This document shows, in pieces, positions 24,593 through 33,970 of a stretch of 64,000 bases of DNA. A program made the position numbers and the translations under genes. The stretch comes from Paraburkholderia sediminicola (GTDB lineage Bacteria; Pseudomonadota; Gammaproteobacteria; Burkholderiales; Burkholderiaceae), in contig NZ_CADIKC010000001.1 in the NCBI RefSeq assembly GCF_902859805.1, forward strand, positions 992,001 through 1,056,000. Reading direction: 5' to 3'. The notes under the pieces are model-generated. The model did not search any database. It was given only the letters and a program-made list of their open reading frames with translations, and was not told the DNA's origin. Numbering within the stretch: the first letter of the stretch is position 1; every line of letters begins with the position of its first letter.

Positions 24593-25528
24593 TCAACGTG
24601 CCGCACGAAGCTCAGACGGCTCAAGATAGAAATTCCTGTTCCCTGCGAGGCGCTCGACCATAAAGTCGATAAACGCCCTCACGCGCAGCGGCTGCTCGGT
24701 TCGATGGCGATAGTAGACGTAGATGGCCTCACGCTGAGTGACATGCCTGACGAGCAGCGGAACAAGTTCGCCACGTTTGATAGGCAAGGTCGCCGAAAAG
24801 CTGCCGAGTTGACCGATTGCGAGGCCGGCCAACACGGCTTGAGTCTCCGCGTCCGTGTCATTGACACACACGCTAGCTGCGACGTCGCGATAGACGATCT
24901 CGTCATCGATCAGAAATTCCCACGGAGACTGCTTGCCGGTATTTGCCCGCCGATAGCCGGTGCAGCGGTGCCCGTCGAGCTCGTCGATGGTGCGTGGCGC
25001 GCCATAACGCTCGATATAGGCAGGCGACGCACAAACAATCAGTTGAATCGGCAACAGCCGTCTCGCGATCGTGCCGCCCGACGGCGGCGAACCACCGCGA
25101 AAACCCACGTCGGCGCGATCGCTGACGAGGTCGGTGAAGTGATCGTCGAACTGCACGTCCAGTTGCACGTTCGGGTGCAATTCGGCGAATTCGAGGAAAT
25201 ACGGCCACAGCACGGTGCGCGAGAACGCGCTTGGCGCGCTCACCCGCAGCGGCCCGGCGATCGCGTCTTTCGATCGCCGCGCGTCGTCGAGCGCCGACGA
25301 CAGTATGGCCAACGCAGGTCGCACGCTGTCGAGAAGCCCCTGCCCCTCCTCGGTCAGGCTCAACTTGCGTGTGGTTCGGTGGAAAAGCCGAACTCCCAAC
25401 TCCTTTTCCAGCTGCATGACCGCGTGGCTCGCGGCCTGCGGCGAGATGCCCTGATCCACGGCGGCCTTGCGCAGGCTTCCCAGCGCCGCGGCCCGGACGA
25501 ATATCGTGATCGCGCGTACTTCGTTCAT
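24593..25528 (-). CDS. LysR-family regulator, divergent from an SDR gene
   Basis: The 311-residue LysR protein has the winged-helix start MNEVRAITIFVRAAALGSLR, then SPQAASHAVMQLEKELGVRLFHRTTRKLSLTEEG and the CrgA/PBP2 effector domain with FRGGSPPSG and PWEFLIDDEIV. The ATG at 25528 (MNEVRA) fits family starts; 25546 is the frame limit. It is divergent from the SDR at 25645 with a 116-bp shared promoter region, a layout usual for a regulator and its target. Confidence 0.88.
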   Translation of the reverse strand: MNEVRAITIFVRAAALGSLRKAAVDQGISPQAASHAVMQLEKELGVRLFHRTTRKLSLTEEGQGLLDSVRPALAILSSALDDARRSKDAIAGPLRVSAPSAFSRTVLWPYFLEFAELHPNVQLDVQFDDHFTDLVSDRADVGFRGGSPPSGGTIARRLLPIQLIVCASPAYIERYGAPRTIDELDGHRCTGYRRANTGKQSPWEFLIDDEIVYRDVAASVCVNDTDAETQAVLAGLAIGQLGSFSATLPIKRGELVPLLVRHVTQREAIYVYYRHRTEQPLRVRAFIDFMVERLAGNRNFYLEPSELRAAR

Positions 25529-25644
25529 GGCCGCCCGAATTAGCAAATAAAAGTTGATTATCAGTCTACCAACCGAAGTCTAGTTTGTGCCAATCGACAC
25601 TCCTATTATTCGTTCACTTTCACCCGAACCGTAGGAGAAACATC

Positions 25645-26502
25645 ATGGCTAGCAACACGAACAATGGCTTCAAACGCGTCTGGCTCATCACCGGCGCAAC
25701 GCGCGGCCTGGGCGCCCTTATCGCCGAGGCCGCTCTCGCTGACGGCAATGCGGTCGTTGCCACTGGCCGCAATATCGCAGCGATCACCGAACGCTTTGGT
25801 CACTCGGCGGCACTCCTTCCCGTCGCGCTGGACGTGACCGACGAAGCCCAGGCGAAGGCCGCGGTTCAAGCGGCAGTTGAACGGTTTGGCCGGATCGGCG
25901 TTCTGGTCAACAACGCGGGCTTCGGTTTGCTTGGCGCCATCGAGGAGTCGAGCGATGCCGATGTGCGTCGCATGTACGACACGAACGTATTCGGCTTGCT
26001 GAACATCACACGCGCCGTTCTGCCGGTGATGCGCACGCAGCGAGCCGGTCACATCATCAATATGTCGTCGATCGGCGGCTATCGGTCAGCCGCCGGGTTC
26101 GGCGCCTATTCTTCGACCAAGTTCGCCGTTGAAGGCCTGACTGAAGCATTGCACGCCGAGCTGAAGCCGCTCGGTATTCACGCAACGGTCGTGGAGCCCG
26201 GATACTTCCGCACGGACTTCCTCGACGCGTCATCGCTTGTGGTTGCCGGGAACGTGATTGCCGACTATGACGAGACGTCAGGAGAGGTTCGCCGCCGCGC
26301 GACCCACATGAATCACAACCAGCCGGGCAACCCGGAGAAGCTCGCGGCCGCCATGGTCCAATTGGTCGACGCACCAACGCCTCCGCTGCGGCTGCCGCTT
26401 GGCACCGACACGCTGAAGGCGATCGCTGAAAAGAATGCGTACGTCACGCAGGAAACCGAGACCTGGAAGACGCTGTCGGCGTCGACTGACTTTTCTGAAT
26501 AA
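25645..26502 (+). CDS. Short-chain dehydrogenase/reductase
   Basis: The 285-residue SDR has WLITGATRGLGALIAEAAL near residue 13, VNNAGFGLLGAIEE near residue 90, the catalytic Ser in INMSSIGGYRS and Tyr-Lys in GAYSSTKFAVEGLTEALHAEL. This is the classical SDR subgroup often annotated as oxidoreductase or ketoreductase. The ATG at 25645 is preceded by TAGGAG. It is divergent from and probably controlled by the LysR gene at 24593-25528. The substrate is unknown. Confidence 0.88.
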   Translation: MASNTNNGFKRVWLITGATRGLGALIAEAALADGNAVVATGRNIAAITERFGHSAALLPVALDVTDEAQAKAAVQAAVERFGRIGVLVNNAGFGLLGAIEESSDADVRRMYDTNVFGLLNITRAVLPVMRTQRAGHIINMSSIGGYRSAAGFGAYSSTKFAVEGLTEALHAELKPLGIHATVVEPGYFRTDFLDASSLVVAGNVIADYDETSGEVRRRATHMNHNQPGNPEKLAAAMVQLVDAPTPPLRLPLGTDTLKAIAEKNAYVTQETETWKTLSASTDFSE

Positions 26503-26684
26503 ATGCTGACAGTATCCGCTTCCCGTTTGCATTGGCTAATGGGAAGCGGATAGGCCAATACACAATGGGGGTTTGCACCGAAGTCGCCGCCACTAATCCT
26601 TCATCATGCGTTGTTACGGTAATCGGGTTGTACGTGCCAGTCCGTCTGAAAAAGAACTTCTACTTCCCCACCCGGAACCTACAG

Positions 26685-28373
26685 ATGAAAACGACTCCCG
26701 TCTGCAACGCGACACGCCGCCTGTCATTCCCCCGACCGGCTTCCACGGTAGCACTGGTGTTATGCGCCGCCGCCCTCAATGCACATGCCGAACAGTCCGA
26801 TTTCCGCGGTGACAATCGCTTTGAGCCAGGCTTACTGGTTGTAAGTCGAAGCGTGTACGACAACCAGTCGAGCAACGTTCAGGTTGGCGCGGTCCTGCCG
26901 CCGAATTGCGGAGCCACTAAGGGTGGTTGTAGCGCGGCCACTGGCGCACCGAACGACGGCACCTATCCGTTTGTGTGGAACAACGACGGCTATGACGGCA
27001 GCTTCGGCATCACGTCGCGAATCTTTCTCGATCAGATCACGCCGTCAGGTGAGTGGGTCAGCTCGCTCGAAGTGCCCAACAGCTTGCAGAAAACGCCGCG
27101 ACGTGACCAACTCGTCACCAGCTTCAGCTCCAAATCGGAACTCGGCCTGCACCTTTCGCTCGACGGCCAGTACCTGACTTTTATGGGTTATGTCGCGCCG
27201 GTGAATACGCTGGACGTCTCCAATTCGAACACGCCTGGCGCCGTCGATTCCACGAATCCGGTAGGGCAGAATTTCTATCGGGCCGTCGCGCGCGTCGACC
27301 GTGACGGGCACTTCCGCATCACCGAGACGAATGCATACAGCGGCAACAACGGCCGTTCGGCGATTCTGAATAACCGCGACGGCGAAGATTTTTTCTACAC
27401 GGCCGGCAACGCGGGTAACGGCGCCAACCCTCAACCGGCCGGGGTGATCCTCGGCGCCGGCGCACAACTCATCGACGCCACGAAGAAGCACGAGGCGCAG
27501 CAGGACCCGGGCGCACCGACGCCGGTCGCCAGCTTCTCGGTCACTGAACTTGGCAAGCCGGCGGACAAGATCGGCAAGGACGACAACTTCCGTGGCATGA
27601 CCGTATTCAACAATGTCCTCTACTTTACGAAGGGTAGCGGCAGCAACGGCGTGAACACGGTGTACTTTGTGGATACCACTGGAAACGCCTGCCCGTCTGG
27701 CACGGGTGTGCCGGCTGCCAATGCGGCATTGCCCAGCAAGGCGCTTGCTTACGACGCCACCACGGTCCAAACCAACGGACTGCCAAACAATATGTGCGTG
27801 CTAGCCGGTTTCCCGTCGACGCCCAACAAGACCGCGACGACGCTCTCCTATCCGTTTGGCCTCTGGTTCGCCAACGCAACGACGCTCTATGTCGCGGACG
27901 AGGGCGATGGCTACACGGGCGGCGCCGATCTTTACACGCATGCGGCCGCGCAGACTGGCGCCGGTTTGCAGAAGTGGGTGTATAACGCCGGCGCAAAAAA
28001 ATGGACGCTCGCCTACACCTTGCAGGCCGGTCTGAACCTGGGCCAGCAATACACGGTCTCCGGATATCCGACCGGCTCCAACACGGCAACTGGACTGCCG
28101 TGGGCACCGGCGACGGATGGGCTGCGCAACCTGACCGGCCGCGTCGAACATGACGGCACAGTCACGCTCTGGGCAATGACGTCGACCATCAGCGGCAATG
28201 GCGATGTGGGCGCCGATCCGAACAAGCTGGTCGCCATTCGCGATCTGCTCGCGAATACGACGGTGTCCGGCGCCGCTCGCGAGAAATTCGTGGCGTTGCG
28301 AAGCGCGGGCTTTGGTGAGGTATTGCGCGGCGTCTCGTTCACGCCGGGTACTGATCAGGACCACCGTTTCTGA
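26685..28373 (+). CDS. Secreted protein of unknown function
   Basis: The 562-residue protein starts with a long signal peptide: basic MKTTPVCNATRRLSFPR, then a hydrophobic segment ending ALNAHA. The mature part has two Cys-containing loops (NCGATKGGC near residue 75, and ACPSGTG to NNMC around 350-370) that could form disulfides. It has repeated glycine-asparagine rich strands such as NFRGMTVFNNVLYFTKGSG, YPFGLWFANATTLYVADEGDG and GRVEHDGTVTLWAMTSTI, suggesting a beta-propeller. I do not recognise a family with confidence. No operon partner is evident: it lies 182 bp after the SDR and is convergent with an aldo/keto reductase. Confidence 0.7.
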   Translation: MKTTPVCNATRRLSFPRPASTVALVLCAAALNAHAEQSDFRGDNRFEPGLLVVSRSVYDNQSSNVQVGAVLPPNCGATKGGCSAATGAPNDGTYPFVWNNDGYDGSFGITSRIFLDQITPSGEWVSSLEVPNSLQKTPRRDQLVTSFSSKSELGLHLSLDGQYLTFMGYVAPVNTLDVSNSNTPGAVDSTNPVGQNFYRAVARVDRDGHFRITETNAYSGNNGRSAILNNRDGEDFFYTAGNAGNGANPQPAGVILGAGAQLIDATKKHEAQQDPGAPTPVASFSVTELGKPADKIGKDDNFRGMTVFNNVLYFTKGSGSNGVNTVYFVDTTGNACPSGTGVPAANAALPSKALAYDATTVQTNGLPNNMCVLAGFPSTPNKTATTLSYPFGLWFANATTLYVADEGDGYTGGADLYTHAAAQTGAGLQKWVYNAGAKKWTLAYTLQAGLNLGQQYTVSGYPTGSNTATGLPWAPATDGLRNLTGRVEHDGTVTLWAMTSTISGNGDVGADPNKLVAIRDLLANTTVSGAAREKFVALRSAGFGEVLRGVSFTPGTDQDHRF

Positions 28374-28456
28374 CGCACTGACAACACGGTGAAACCACGC
28401 CGCGGCGCATTCAACCGCGCGCGTGGCTCAGCCGGATTGCACGCCCCCTCAACGCA

Positions 28457-29479
28457 CTACGCAGCGTGGCCCTTACTTCCCTGTTCGCTGTCGAGATGCG
28501 CCATCTGCGCCGCTGCGTAACGTTCACCTGCGGCGGCCCCATGCGGCACCGCCTGCGCAATTGCTGCCAGATCCTCGGCGCTGAGCGCCACGTCAACCGC
28601 ACCGAGTGCTTCGGCAAGACGATCACGGCGGCGCGCGCCAACGAGCGGCACGATATCGCTGCCTTGGGCCGCAACCCAGGCAATCGCGATCTGCGCAACC
28701 GAGACGCCTTTAGCATCGGCCACCTTGCGCAGCGCATCCACCAGCGCGAGATTGTGATCGACGTTGTCCCCCTGAAAACGCGGACTCATGGCGCGAAAAT
28801 CGCCTTTCCCCGCAGCGTCCTTGCTCCAGTGACCGCTGATCAAACCGCGTGACAGCACGCCGTACGCCGTCACGCCGATGCCGAGTTCGCGGCACGTCGG
28901 CAGAATTTCGTCTTCAATGCCACGTGAAATCAGCGAGTACTCGATCTGCAGGTCGGCCACCGGGTGCACCGCTGCCGCACGGCGAATGGTCGTGGCGCCG
29001 ACTTCGGACAAGCCGACGTGCCGCACATAGCCGGCTTTGATCATGTCGGCAATCGCCCCCACCGTGTCTTCGATAGGCACGTTGGGATCGAGCCGCGCAG
29101 GACGGTAGATGTCGATATGATCGACGCCCAGGCGCTGCAGCGAGTAGGCAAGAAAGTTTTTGACCGCTGCGGGGCGCGCATCGTAGAGCGACCAGCCACC
29201 TGCCGGGTCGCGCATGGCGCCGAATTTCACGCTGATGATCGCCGAATCGCGGCGTGACGGCGGCGCGCTTTTCAGGGCCTCGCCGATCAGGATTTCGTTG
29301 TGGCCGGAACCGTAGAAATCGCCGGTATCGAGCAGCGTGATGCCCGCTTCGAGCGCAGCGTGGATCGTTGCAATGCTTTCAGCACGGTCAGACGGACCGT
29401 ACATGCCCGACATGCCCATGCAGCCAAGACCGATGGCGGAGCTTTGCGGACCCGTCTTACCCAGTTGAAGTTGCTTCAT
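28457..29479 (-). CDS. Aldo/keto reductase
   Basis: The 340-residue NADPH-dependent AKR has the start [21 protein letters not shown] and the catalytic Asp/Tyr motif [14 protein letters not shown] near residue 51. The sequence [26 protein letters not shown] and the late cofactor motif [19 protein letters not shown] follow. The usual catalytic His pocket is replaced by [10 protein letters not shown], as in some AKR13-type enzymes. GAGGAACATC precedes the ATG. It is divergent from the LysR gene at 29592, which is its likely regulator. Confidence 0.88.
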   Translation of the reverse strand: MKQLQLGKTGPQSSAIGLGCMGMSGMYGPSDRAESIATIHAALEAGITLLDTGDFYGSGHNEILIGEALKSAPPSRRDSAIISVKFGAMRDPAGGWSLYDARPAAVKNFLAYSLQRLGVDHIDIYRPARLDPNVPIEDTVGAIADMIKAGYVRHVGLSEVGATTIRRAAAVHPVADLQIEYSLISRGIEDEILPTCRELGIGVTAYGVLSRGLISGHWSKDAAGKGDFRAMSPRFQGDNVDHNLALVDALRKVADAKGVSVAQIAIAWVAAQGSDIVPLVGARRRDRLAEALGAVDVALSAEDLAAIAQAVPHGAAAGERYAAAQMAHLDSEQGSKGHAA

Positions 29480-29591
29480 GATGTTCCTCGGTAGGTGCGC
29501 CGCAAGAAAGGCGCTTGCGCTGAAGTATCAGTCGATTTCCGGCGTGCGATAATCCATCTCAATCCGGATGACCCGTGCGGAAAAGCGAACA

Positions 29592-30503
29592 ATGCAGGAA
29601 CCTGACCTTTCCGATCTGAAAGCATTCGTCGCCGTCACACGGGCACGCGGGTTCCGCCATGCCGCACTGACTGGCGGCGTGTCAGCCTCATCGCTTAGCG
29701 AAGCGGTTCGACGGCTCGAACAACAACTTGGTGTCAGGCTGCTCAACCGCACGACGCGCAGCGTCACACCAACGGAAGCCGGGCAGCGTCTTTTTGAACG
29801 GCTCGCGCCGGCCTTCGGGGAAATCACCATCGCGCTCGATGCGGTGAATCTCTTTCGCGAGAGTCCCACTGGAACATTGAGATTAAACGTTCCGTCGATC
29901 GCGGCAAGAGAAATTCTGCCTGCCCTACTCTCCCGCTTCCTCGCCGCTCACCCTGGCATCACGGTGGATATCGGCACCAACGACACGTTCATCGACATCC
30001 TCGCGGCGGGCTTCGATGCCGGCATCCGATACGACGAACGCCTCGAGCGCGACATGATCGCCGTGCCGATTGGCCCGCGCGTTCAACATTTCGTTGCGGC
30101 GGCCTCGCCGTCCTACCTCGCGGCCCGCGGCACACCGCAACACCCGAGTGAACTGCTGAACCACGCGTGTATCGGACACCGCTTCGACAGCGGCGTGCTC
30201 GCGACATGGGAATTCAAGCGGGGCGACGACGTCGTGCGGATCGAGCCAAACGGACCGATGATCGCCTCCGTGATTGAACTGGAACGAGGCGCGGCCATCG
30301 CGGGACTTGGAATCGTCTATTCGTTCGATGAATTTCTGCGGCCGGCCATAGAGCAAGGCGCCCTCGTACCGGTGCTCGGTGAGTGGTGTCAAACCTTCAC
30401 TGGACCGTTTCTGTACTACCCGAGCCGGACGCATATGCCGGCTCCGCTCCGGGCGTTCGTTGACTTTATTCTTGCCGGTGACGATTCAGGTAATCACTCA
30501 TAG
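29592..30503 (+). CDS. LysR-family regulator, divergent from aldo/keto reductase
   Basis: The 303-residue LysR protein has a DNA-binding domain starting MQEPDLSDLKAFVAVTRARG, with SASSLSEAVRRLEQQLGVRLLNRTTRSVTPTEAG, and a CrgA-type effector domain with FIDILAAGFDAGIRYDERLERDMIAVPIGP. The ATG at 29592 fits family spacing better than 29568. It is divergent from the AKR at 28457-29479. Confidence 0.88.
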   Translation: MQEPDLSDLKAFVAVTRARGFRHAALTGGVSASSLSEAVRRLEQQLGVRLLNRTTRSVTPTEAGQRLFERLAPAFGEITIALDAVNLFRESPTGTLRLNVPSIAAREILPALLSRFLAAHPGITVDIGTNDTFIDILAAGFDAGIRYDERLERDMIAVPIGPRVQHFVAAASPSYLAARGTPQHPSELLNHACIGHRFDSGVLATWEFKRGDDVVRIEPNGPMIASVIELERGAAIAGLGIVYSFDEFLRPAIEQGALVPVLGEWCQTFTGPFLYYPSRTHMPAPLRAFVDFILAGDDSGNHS

Positions 30504-30588
30504 GCTGGGGCGCCACGGTGAACCGGCATGGGTTACGGCGCGGACCGGTGTCACAGGATCCACGCCACGCGGCACAACAGCGGCGCGC

Positions 30589-30921
30589 TTAGCCCGCTGC
30601 AACGACGTCGATGCGCAACGCTTCTCCACCGGCCACAATCGCGAGCAGATGGTCGACGTTCGGGTGTGCACCCGGACGGTTGCGCGCGTCGGCGGTATGT
30701 TCGGCGAACACTGCGAGGCCGTGTTCGGCTGCCTTGGCGTCCAGCGTGCCGAAGGCCTGCTGCAGATAGTTGTACACCGCCAGCGAGCCCTGCTTGCCCG
30801 GCTTGTTCTCGATGCTGGCCACCACAGCGCCCTTGCCGTCAAGCAGATCGATACGCTCGATACCGTCAATGGCGGGCAGTTGGGCGAGGTTGTCCTTGAA
30901 CACGTTGCTCGGTTGAATCAC
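30589..30921 (-). CDS. DUF2322 family protein
   Basis: The 110-residue protein matches the DUF2322 pattern: FKDNLAQLPAIDGIERIDLL, VASIENKPGKQGSLAVYNYL, HGLAVFAEHTADARNRPGAHPNVDHLLAI. The start is GTG at 30921, eight bases after GGAG; the frame continues upstream to 31143 but is not protein-like there. Function is unknown for the family. It lies alone, tail to tail with the LysR gene ending at 30503. Confidence 0.8.
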   Translation of the reverse strand: MIQPSNVFKDNLAQLPAIDGIERIDLLDGKGAVVASIENKPGKQGSLAVYNYLQQAFGTLDAKAAEHGLAVFAEHTADARNRPGAHPNVDHLLAIVAGGEALRIDVVAAG

Positions 30922-31141
30922 TGAAAACACTCCTTCTATTCGGAAAAAATACGGCGAACCGTATCTTATCCGATAGGGTGTTTTGCATCGCGCCGAACCA
31001 TGAGGCTTTGCACAGTCTGCTGCGGAAGGTTCGGTTTTTCCGAACCTTCGCTCCGGGATTAGCAGATTTATCAGTTCCCTAACCTGACGCAGACTGAGGC
31101 TCATCACCACTGCGGACATTGTCCGCGCCAGGAGCCCAAAC

Positions 31142-31603
31142 ATGCGTACCTATCCGCGCAACAGTCCTCAAGCCGCCGCCCGTATCGTCGCGCTGGCTCT
31201 CACTTCCGACGGACACGTCAGCAGTTCGGAAGAGCTCGCCCTCGAAAGCCTGGATATAGCGGGCCAACTCGGTCTCGCACCCGAGCAATTTGCGCAGATC
31301 GTGCAGACGCTGTGCGAGGATCAGTCCGTCGCGAACACACCGTTCGCGCCGCCGGTCGGCCAGCTCGGCGCGGCCCTGCTCACCACGTTGCTGGACGAGA
31401 TCGACGACCCCGCGTTGCGTCGCAAGGTGATGCGCCTGTGTATCGCCGTCGCGATAGCGGACAACTATCTGGCGGATGGCGAAATTGCCTTGCTGGCTGC
31501 CGTGTTCAACGCATGGGGGCCCAAGCAAGACCAGACGGCAAGCCGGCACATTCCGTTGCCAGACACGCCGTACATTCACGCACGCCCGGCAGCCACCACC
31601 TGA
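31142..31603 (+). CDS. TerB-like domain protein, hypothetical
   Basis: The 153-residue helical protein has LALTSDGHVSSSEELALESLDIAGQLGL near residue 17 and ADNYLADGEIALLAAVFNAWG near residue 110. These two acidic helix-loop patterns recall tellurite-resistance TerB domains (metal-binding four-helix folds). The match is by pattern only. Its last 28 bases overlap the 3' end of the opposing LysR gene. A TerC-family gene lies 1 kb downstream. Confidence 0.6.
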   Translation: MRTYPRNSPQAAARIVALALTSDGHVSSSEELALESLDIAGQLGLAPEQFAQIVQTLCEDQSVANTPFAPPVGQLGAALLTTLLDEIDDPALRRKVMRLCIAVAIADNYLADGEIALLAAVFNAWGPKQDQTASRHIPLPDTPYIHARPAATT

Positions 31604-32457
31604 GAAGCGAGCGCATGATGTTGCCCGCGTCGCGAGCGGATTGCGTGGATCTCTTCGACCACGCCTTCCGCTCGACCGAGCCAACGCAGTCCGCGCAGCA
31701 GCGCCACGTCCCCCGCGCCCAACTCCGCGAGCGGAAACACGCCGAGGCCACGCGCGGCGAACACCGCCATCAGCGCGCTGTCTTCGAACTCCCCAACAAT
31801 CCGCGGCCGGATCCCTTCAGTTTCGAACCATCGGTCAAGCCGCGCACGCAACGCACCGTGCCCGGTGGGCAGGAGCACAGGCAGCTCGGCCAGGCATTGC
31901 GGAAAGCCGGTACGGGCAGACTTGCGAATGATCTCCGCGGGGCCATACCAGTCGACCGGCGAACCGACGAGGCGCTGGCTCACGACGCGCAAGTCCGCAT
32001 TGTGCGGCGCAGGCTGGCACGCCAGCACGAGATCGAGCCGATGGAGCGCGAGCTCCGACAACAACTGCGCATGCTCGCCCTCATGGCAGAGCAGCCTGAG
32101 CGATGGCGTTTCGAGCACCGGCGCGAGCAACGCGTGCGCCGCCAGCTTCGAGATGCCGTCGGAGAGACCCACGGCAAGCCGGGCAACACGTTCGCCGCCC
32201 GTCTCACGCATCTCGTCGAGTAACGCCTCGCCGATCTGAAAAATCTGTTCCGCGCGATTGAAGGCCGTCTCGCCGGCTTCAGTCATTGTGACGCCGCGGC
32301 CTGCCGGTTTCAGCAATTGGCGGCCGATCGACTTCTCCAGTTCGCGCACCTGTGCGCTGATCGTCTGAACTGCCATGTCGAGACGCTCGGCCGCGCGCGC
32401 GAAGCCGCCCTCTTTCACGACGATCCAGAAATAGTAGAGATGGCGATAGTTAAGCAT
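31576..32457 (-). CDS. LysR-family regulator, NhaR-like
   Basis: The 293-residue LysR protein starts MLNYRHLYYFWIVVKEGGFA, a start typical of NhaR, which responds to sodium in enterics. SAQVRELEKSIGRQLLKPAGRGVTMTEAG follows, then a divergent effector domain. It is divergent from the TerC-family gene at 32579 with a 121-bp shared intergenic region, so TerC is its likely target. A role in ion stress is inferred from NhaR and is unproven. Confidence 0.82.
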   Translation of the reverse strand: MLNYRHLYYFWIVVKEGGFARAAERLDMAVQTISAQVRELEKSIGRQLLKPAGRGVTMTEAGETAFNRAEQIFQIGEALLDEMRETGGERVARLAVGLSDGISKLAAHALLAPVLETPSLRLLCHEGEHAQLLSELALHRLDLVLACQPAPHNADLRVVSQRLVGSPVDWYGPAEIIRKSARTGFPQCLAELPVLLPTGHGALRARLDRWFETEGIRPRIVGEFEDSALMAVFAARGLGVFPLAELGAGDVALLRGLRWLGRAEGVVEEIHAIRSRRGQHHALASQVVAAGRA

Positions 32458-32578
32458 GTTGGCGACACTTCGAAAAAATCGATATGTCGATCAGATTATC
32501 ACTGATTTATCCGAACCATGAAGACAGCGATGATGACGGCATACCGACGTTGCCTGTCACCCTTTGCTTACGGACCCC

Positions 32579-33331
32579 ATGGACTCTTTACTCACACTCG
32601 CCGCCGACCCCGCCGCATGGGCTGCGCTCCTCACGCTGGTCGTGATGGAAATCGTGCTCGGCATCGACAATTTGATCTTCATCTCGATCCTCAGCAACAA
32701 GCTGCCGGAAGCACAGCGCGCTCGCGTGCAACGCATGGGCATCATGCTTGCGCTCGTGCTGCGGCTCGCCCTGCTCGGCACCGTCGCGTGGATTGCGCAA
32801 CTGACCGCGCCCGCCGTGACGCTGTTCGGCCACGCGTTTTCATGGCGTGACCTGATCCTGCTCGGCGGCGGCCTGTTCCTGGTCTGGAAGGCAACGAGCG
32901 AAATTCGCCACCACGTTGTCCATGCGGAAGAAGTGCGCGATAAGGCGAGCACGACCGTGCAGTTGACCGCCATGGCTGCGATCGGACAGATCCTCGTGCT
33001 CGATATCGTGTTTTCGGTCGACAGCATCATCACTGCGGTTGGGATGACCGAGCACATGCCGATCATGTTCGTTGCCGTGATTGCTGCGGTCACCGTCATG
33101 CTGTTCGCCGCCAACCCGCTGTCGCGCTTCATCGATCGTAATCCGACCATCGTCATGCTCGCGCTCGGTTTCCTGCTCGTGATCGGCATGACGCTCATCG
33201 CAGAAGGTTTTGGTTCACACGTGCCGAAGGCTTACATCTATGCGGCTATGGCGTTCTCCGCCTTTGTCGAGGCACTGAACATGCTCGTGCGCCGGGCGAA
33301 TTCGAAGCGGATGGTTAGCGCGGAGCAATAA
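32579..33331 (+). CDS. TerC-family integral membrane protein
   Basis: The 250-residue protein has about seven membrane segments and the TerC signatures [18 protein letters not shown] (acidic residues inside the membrane) and [16 protein letters not shown]. Family members such as Alx and MntP-like proteins export manganese or help metal loading of secreted proteins. The ATG at 32579 gives the usual N-terminus. No yybP-ykoY riboswitch was seen in the 121 bp upstream. Followed by a small zinc-ribbon gene on the same strand after 37 bp. Confidence 0.87.
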   Translation: MDSLLTLAADPAAWAALLTLVVMEIVLGIDNLIFISILSNKLPEAQRARVQRMGIMLALVLRLALLGTVAWIAQLTAPAVTLFGHAFSWRDLILLGGGLFLVWKATSEIRHHVVHAEEVRDKASTTVQLTAMAAIGQILVLDIVFSVDSIITAVGMTEHMPIMFVAVIAAVTVMLFAANPLSRFIDRNPTIVMLALGFLLVIGMTLIAEGFGSHVPKAYIYAAMAFSAFVEALNMLVRRANSKRMVSAEQ

Positions 33332-33368
33332 GCGCTAGATGAATTTTTTACTCTCAAGGAGCATGGAA

Positions 33369-33686
33369 ATGAAATGTCCCGTTTGCAAGACCACTGACTT
33401 GCTGATGACCGAGCGTCGCTCGATCGAAATCGACTACTGCCCGGTCTGCCGGGGTATATGGCTCGATCGCGGCGAACTCGACAAGCTGATTGCGCAAGAC
33501 GCAGGGAACGATGACGCGCAGGCTAACGCCACCGCACGCACGAGCCGGGACAGCCGTTCGGATCGGGAACGGGAACGGCATAGCGACCATACGTACGACA
33601 ACAACCGCACGTATGACAATCAGCGAACGGATTATCGGGGACACAAGAAGAAGCGCTCGCTTTTCGATATGTTCGATTTCGATTGA
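33369..33686 (+). CDS. Zinc-ribbon (zf-TFIIB) small protein
   Basis: The 105-residue protein starts MKCPVCKTTDLLMTERRS, followed by YCPVCRGIWLDRGELDKLI: two CPxC knuckles and the WLDRGELDKL helix of the TFIIB-like zinc-ribbon family. A long basic/acidic tail rich in Arg, Asp, Tyr and His follows and ends KKRSLFDMFDFD. AAGGAG lies seven bases before the ATG at 33369; ATGs at 33339 and 33363 are badly spaced. It is probably co-transcribed with the TerC gene. Function is unknown. Confidence 0.82.
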   Translation: MKCPVCKTTDLLMTERRSIEIDYCPVCRGIWLDRGELDKLIAQDAGNDDAQANATARTSRDSRSDRERERHSDHTYDNNRTYDNQRTDYRGHKKKRSLFDMFDFD

Positions 33687-33728
33687 ACGTGTCCGCGAAT
33701 ACGAGAACCAGGCAGCAGTTATCAGATC

Positions 33729-33761
33729 AAAGGCGCGCGCTGTTTTCAGCCGCGCCTTTTT
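33729..33761 (+). terminator. Rho-independent terminator after the TerC/zinc-ribbon unit
   Basis: AAAGGCGCG (33729-33737) pairs with CGCGCCTTT (33751-33759) and the T-run continues to five, 43 bp after the zinc-ribbon stop. Confidence 0.85.
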
Positions 33762-33815
33762 CATTTTCCCCTCTGACGTTGCCTCAGCCAGCGTCGAACC
33801 CTTCATACAAATAAC

Positions 33816-33868
33816 AACGCGCCGCGTGTCATCGACACAGCGAAGTGGCGCGTTAAACCGTTAACGGT
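33816..33868. repeat. Nested inverted repeat and 12-bp palindrome upstream of beta-propeller gene
   Basis: AACGCGCC (33816-33823) and GGCGCGTT (33847-33854) enclose GTGTC-ATC-GACAC. Directly after them lies the perfect palindrome ACCGTTAACGGT (33857-33868). They sit about 100-155 bp before the propeller gene start and could be operator or leader structure. Confidence 0.4.
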
Positions 33869-33970
33869 GTGAGCGCGAGTCTGGCACGATCCACGCCATG
33901 CGCGCTGAATCCGCTGTGCCCGCCGCCATGATGTTCCCCCAAATTGTTTTGCTGCCCGTCTATCGTTCAG

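Noticed and set aside
32458..32578. Possible yybP-ykoY manganese riboswitch before the TerC gene
   Set aside because: The conserved loops of that riboswitch are not seen in the 121 bp, and the region is shared with a divergent LysR promoter.
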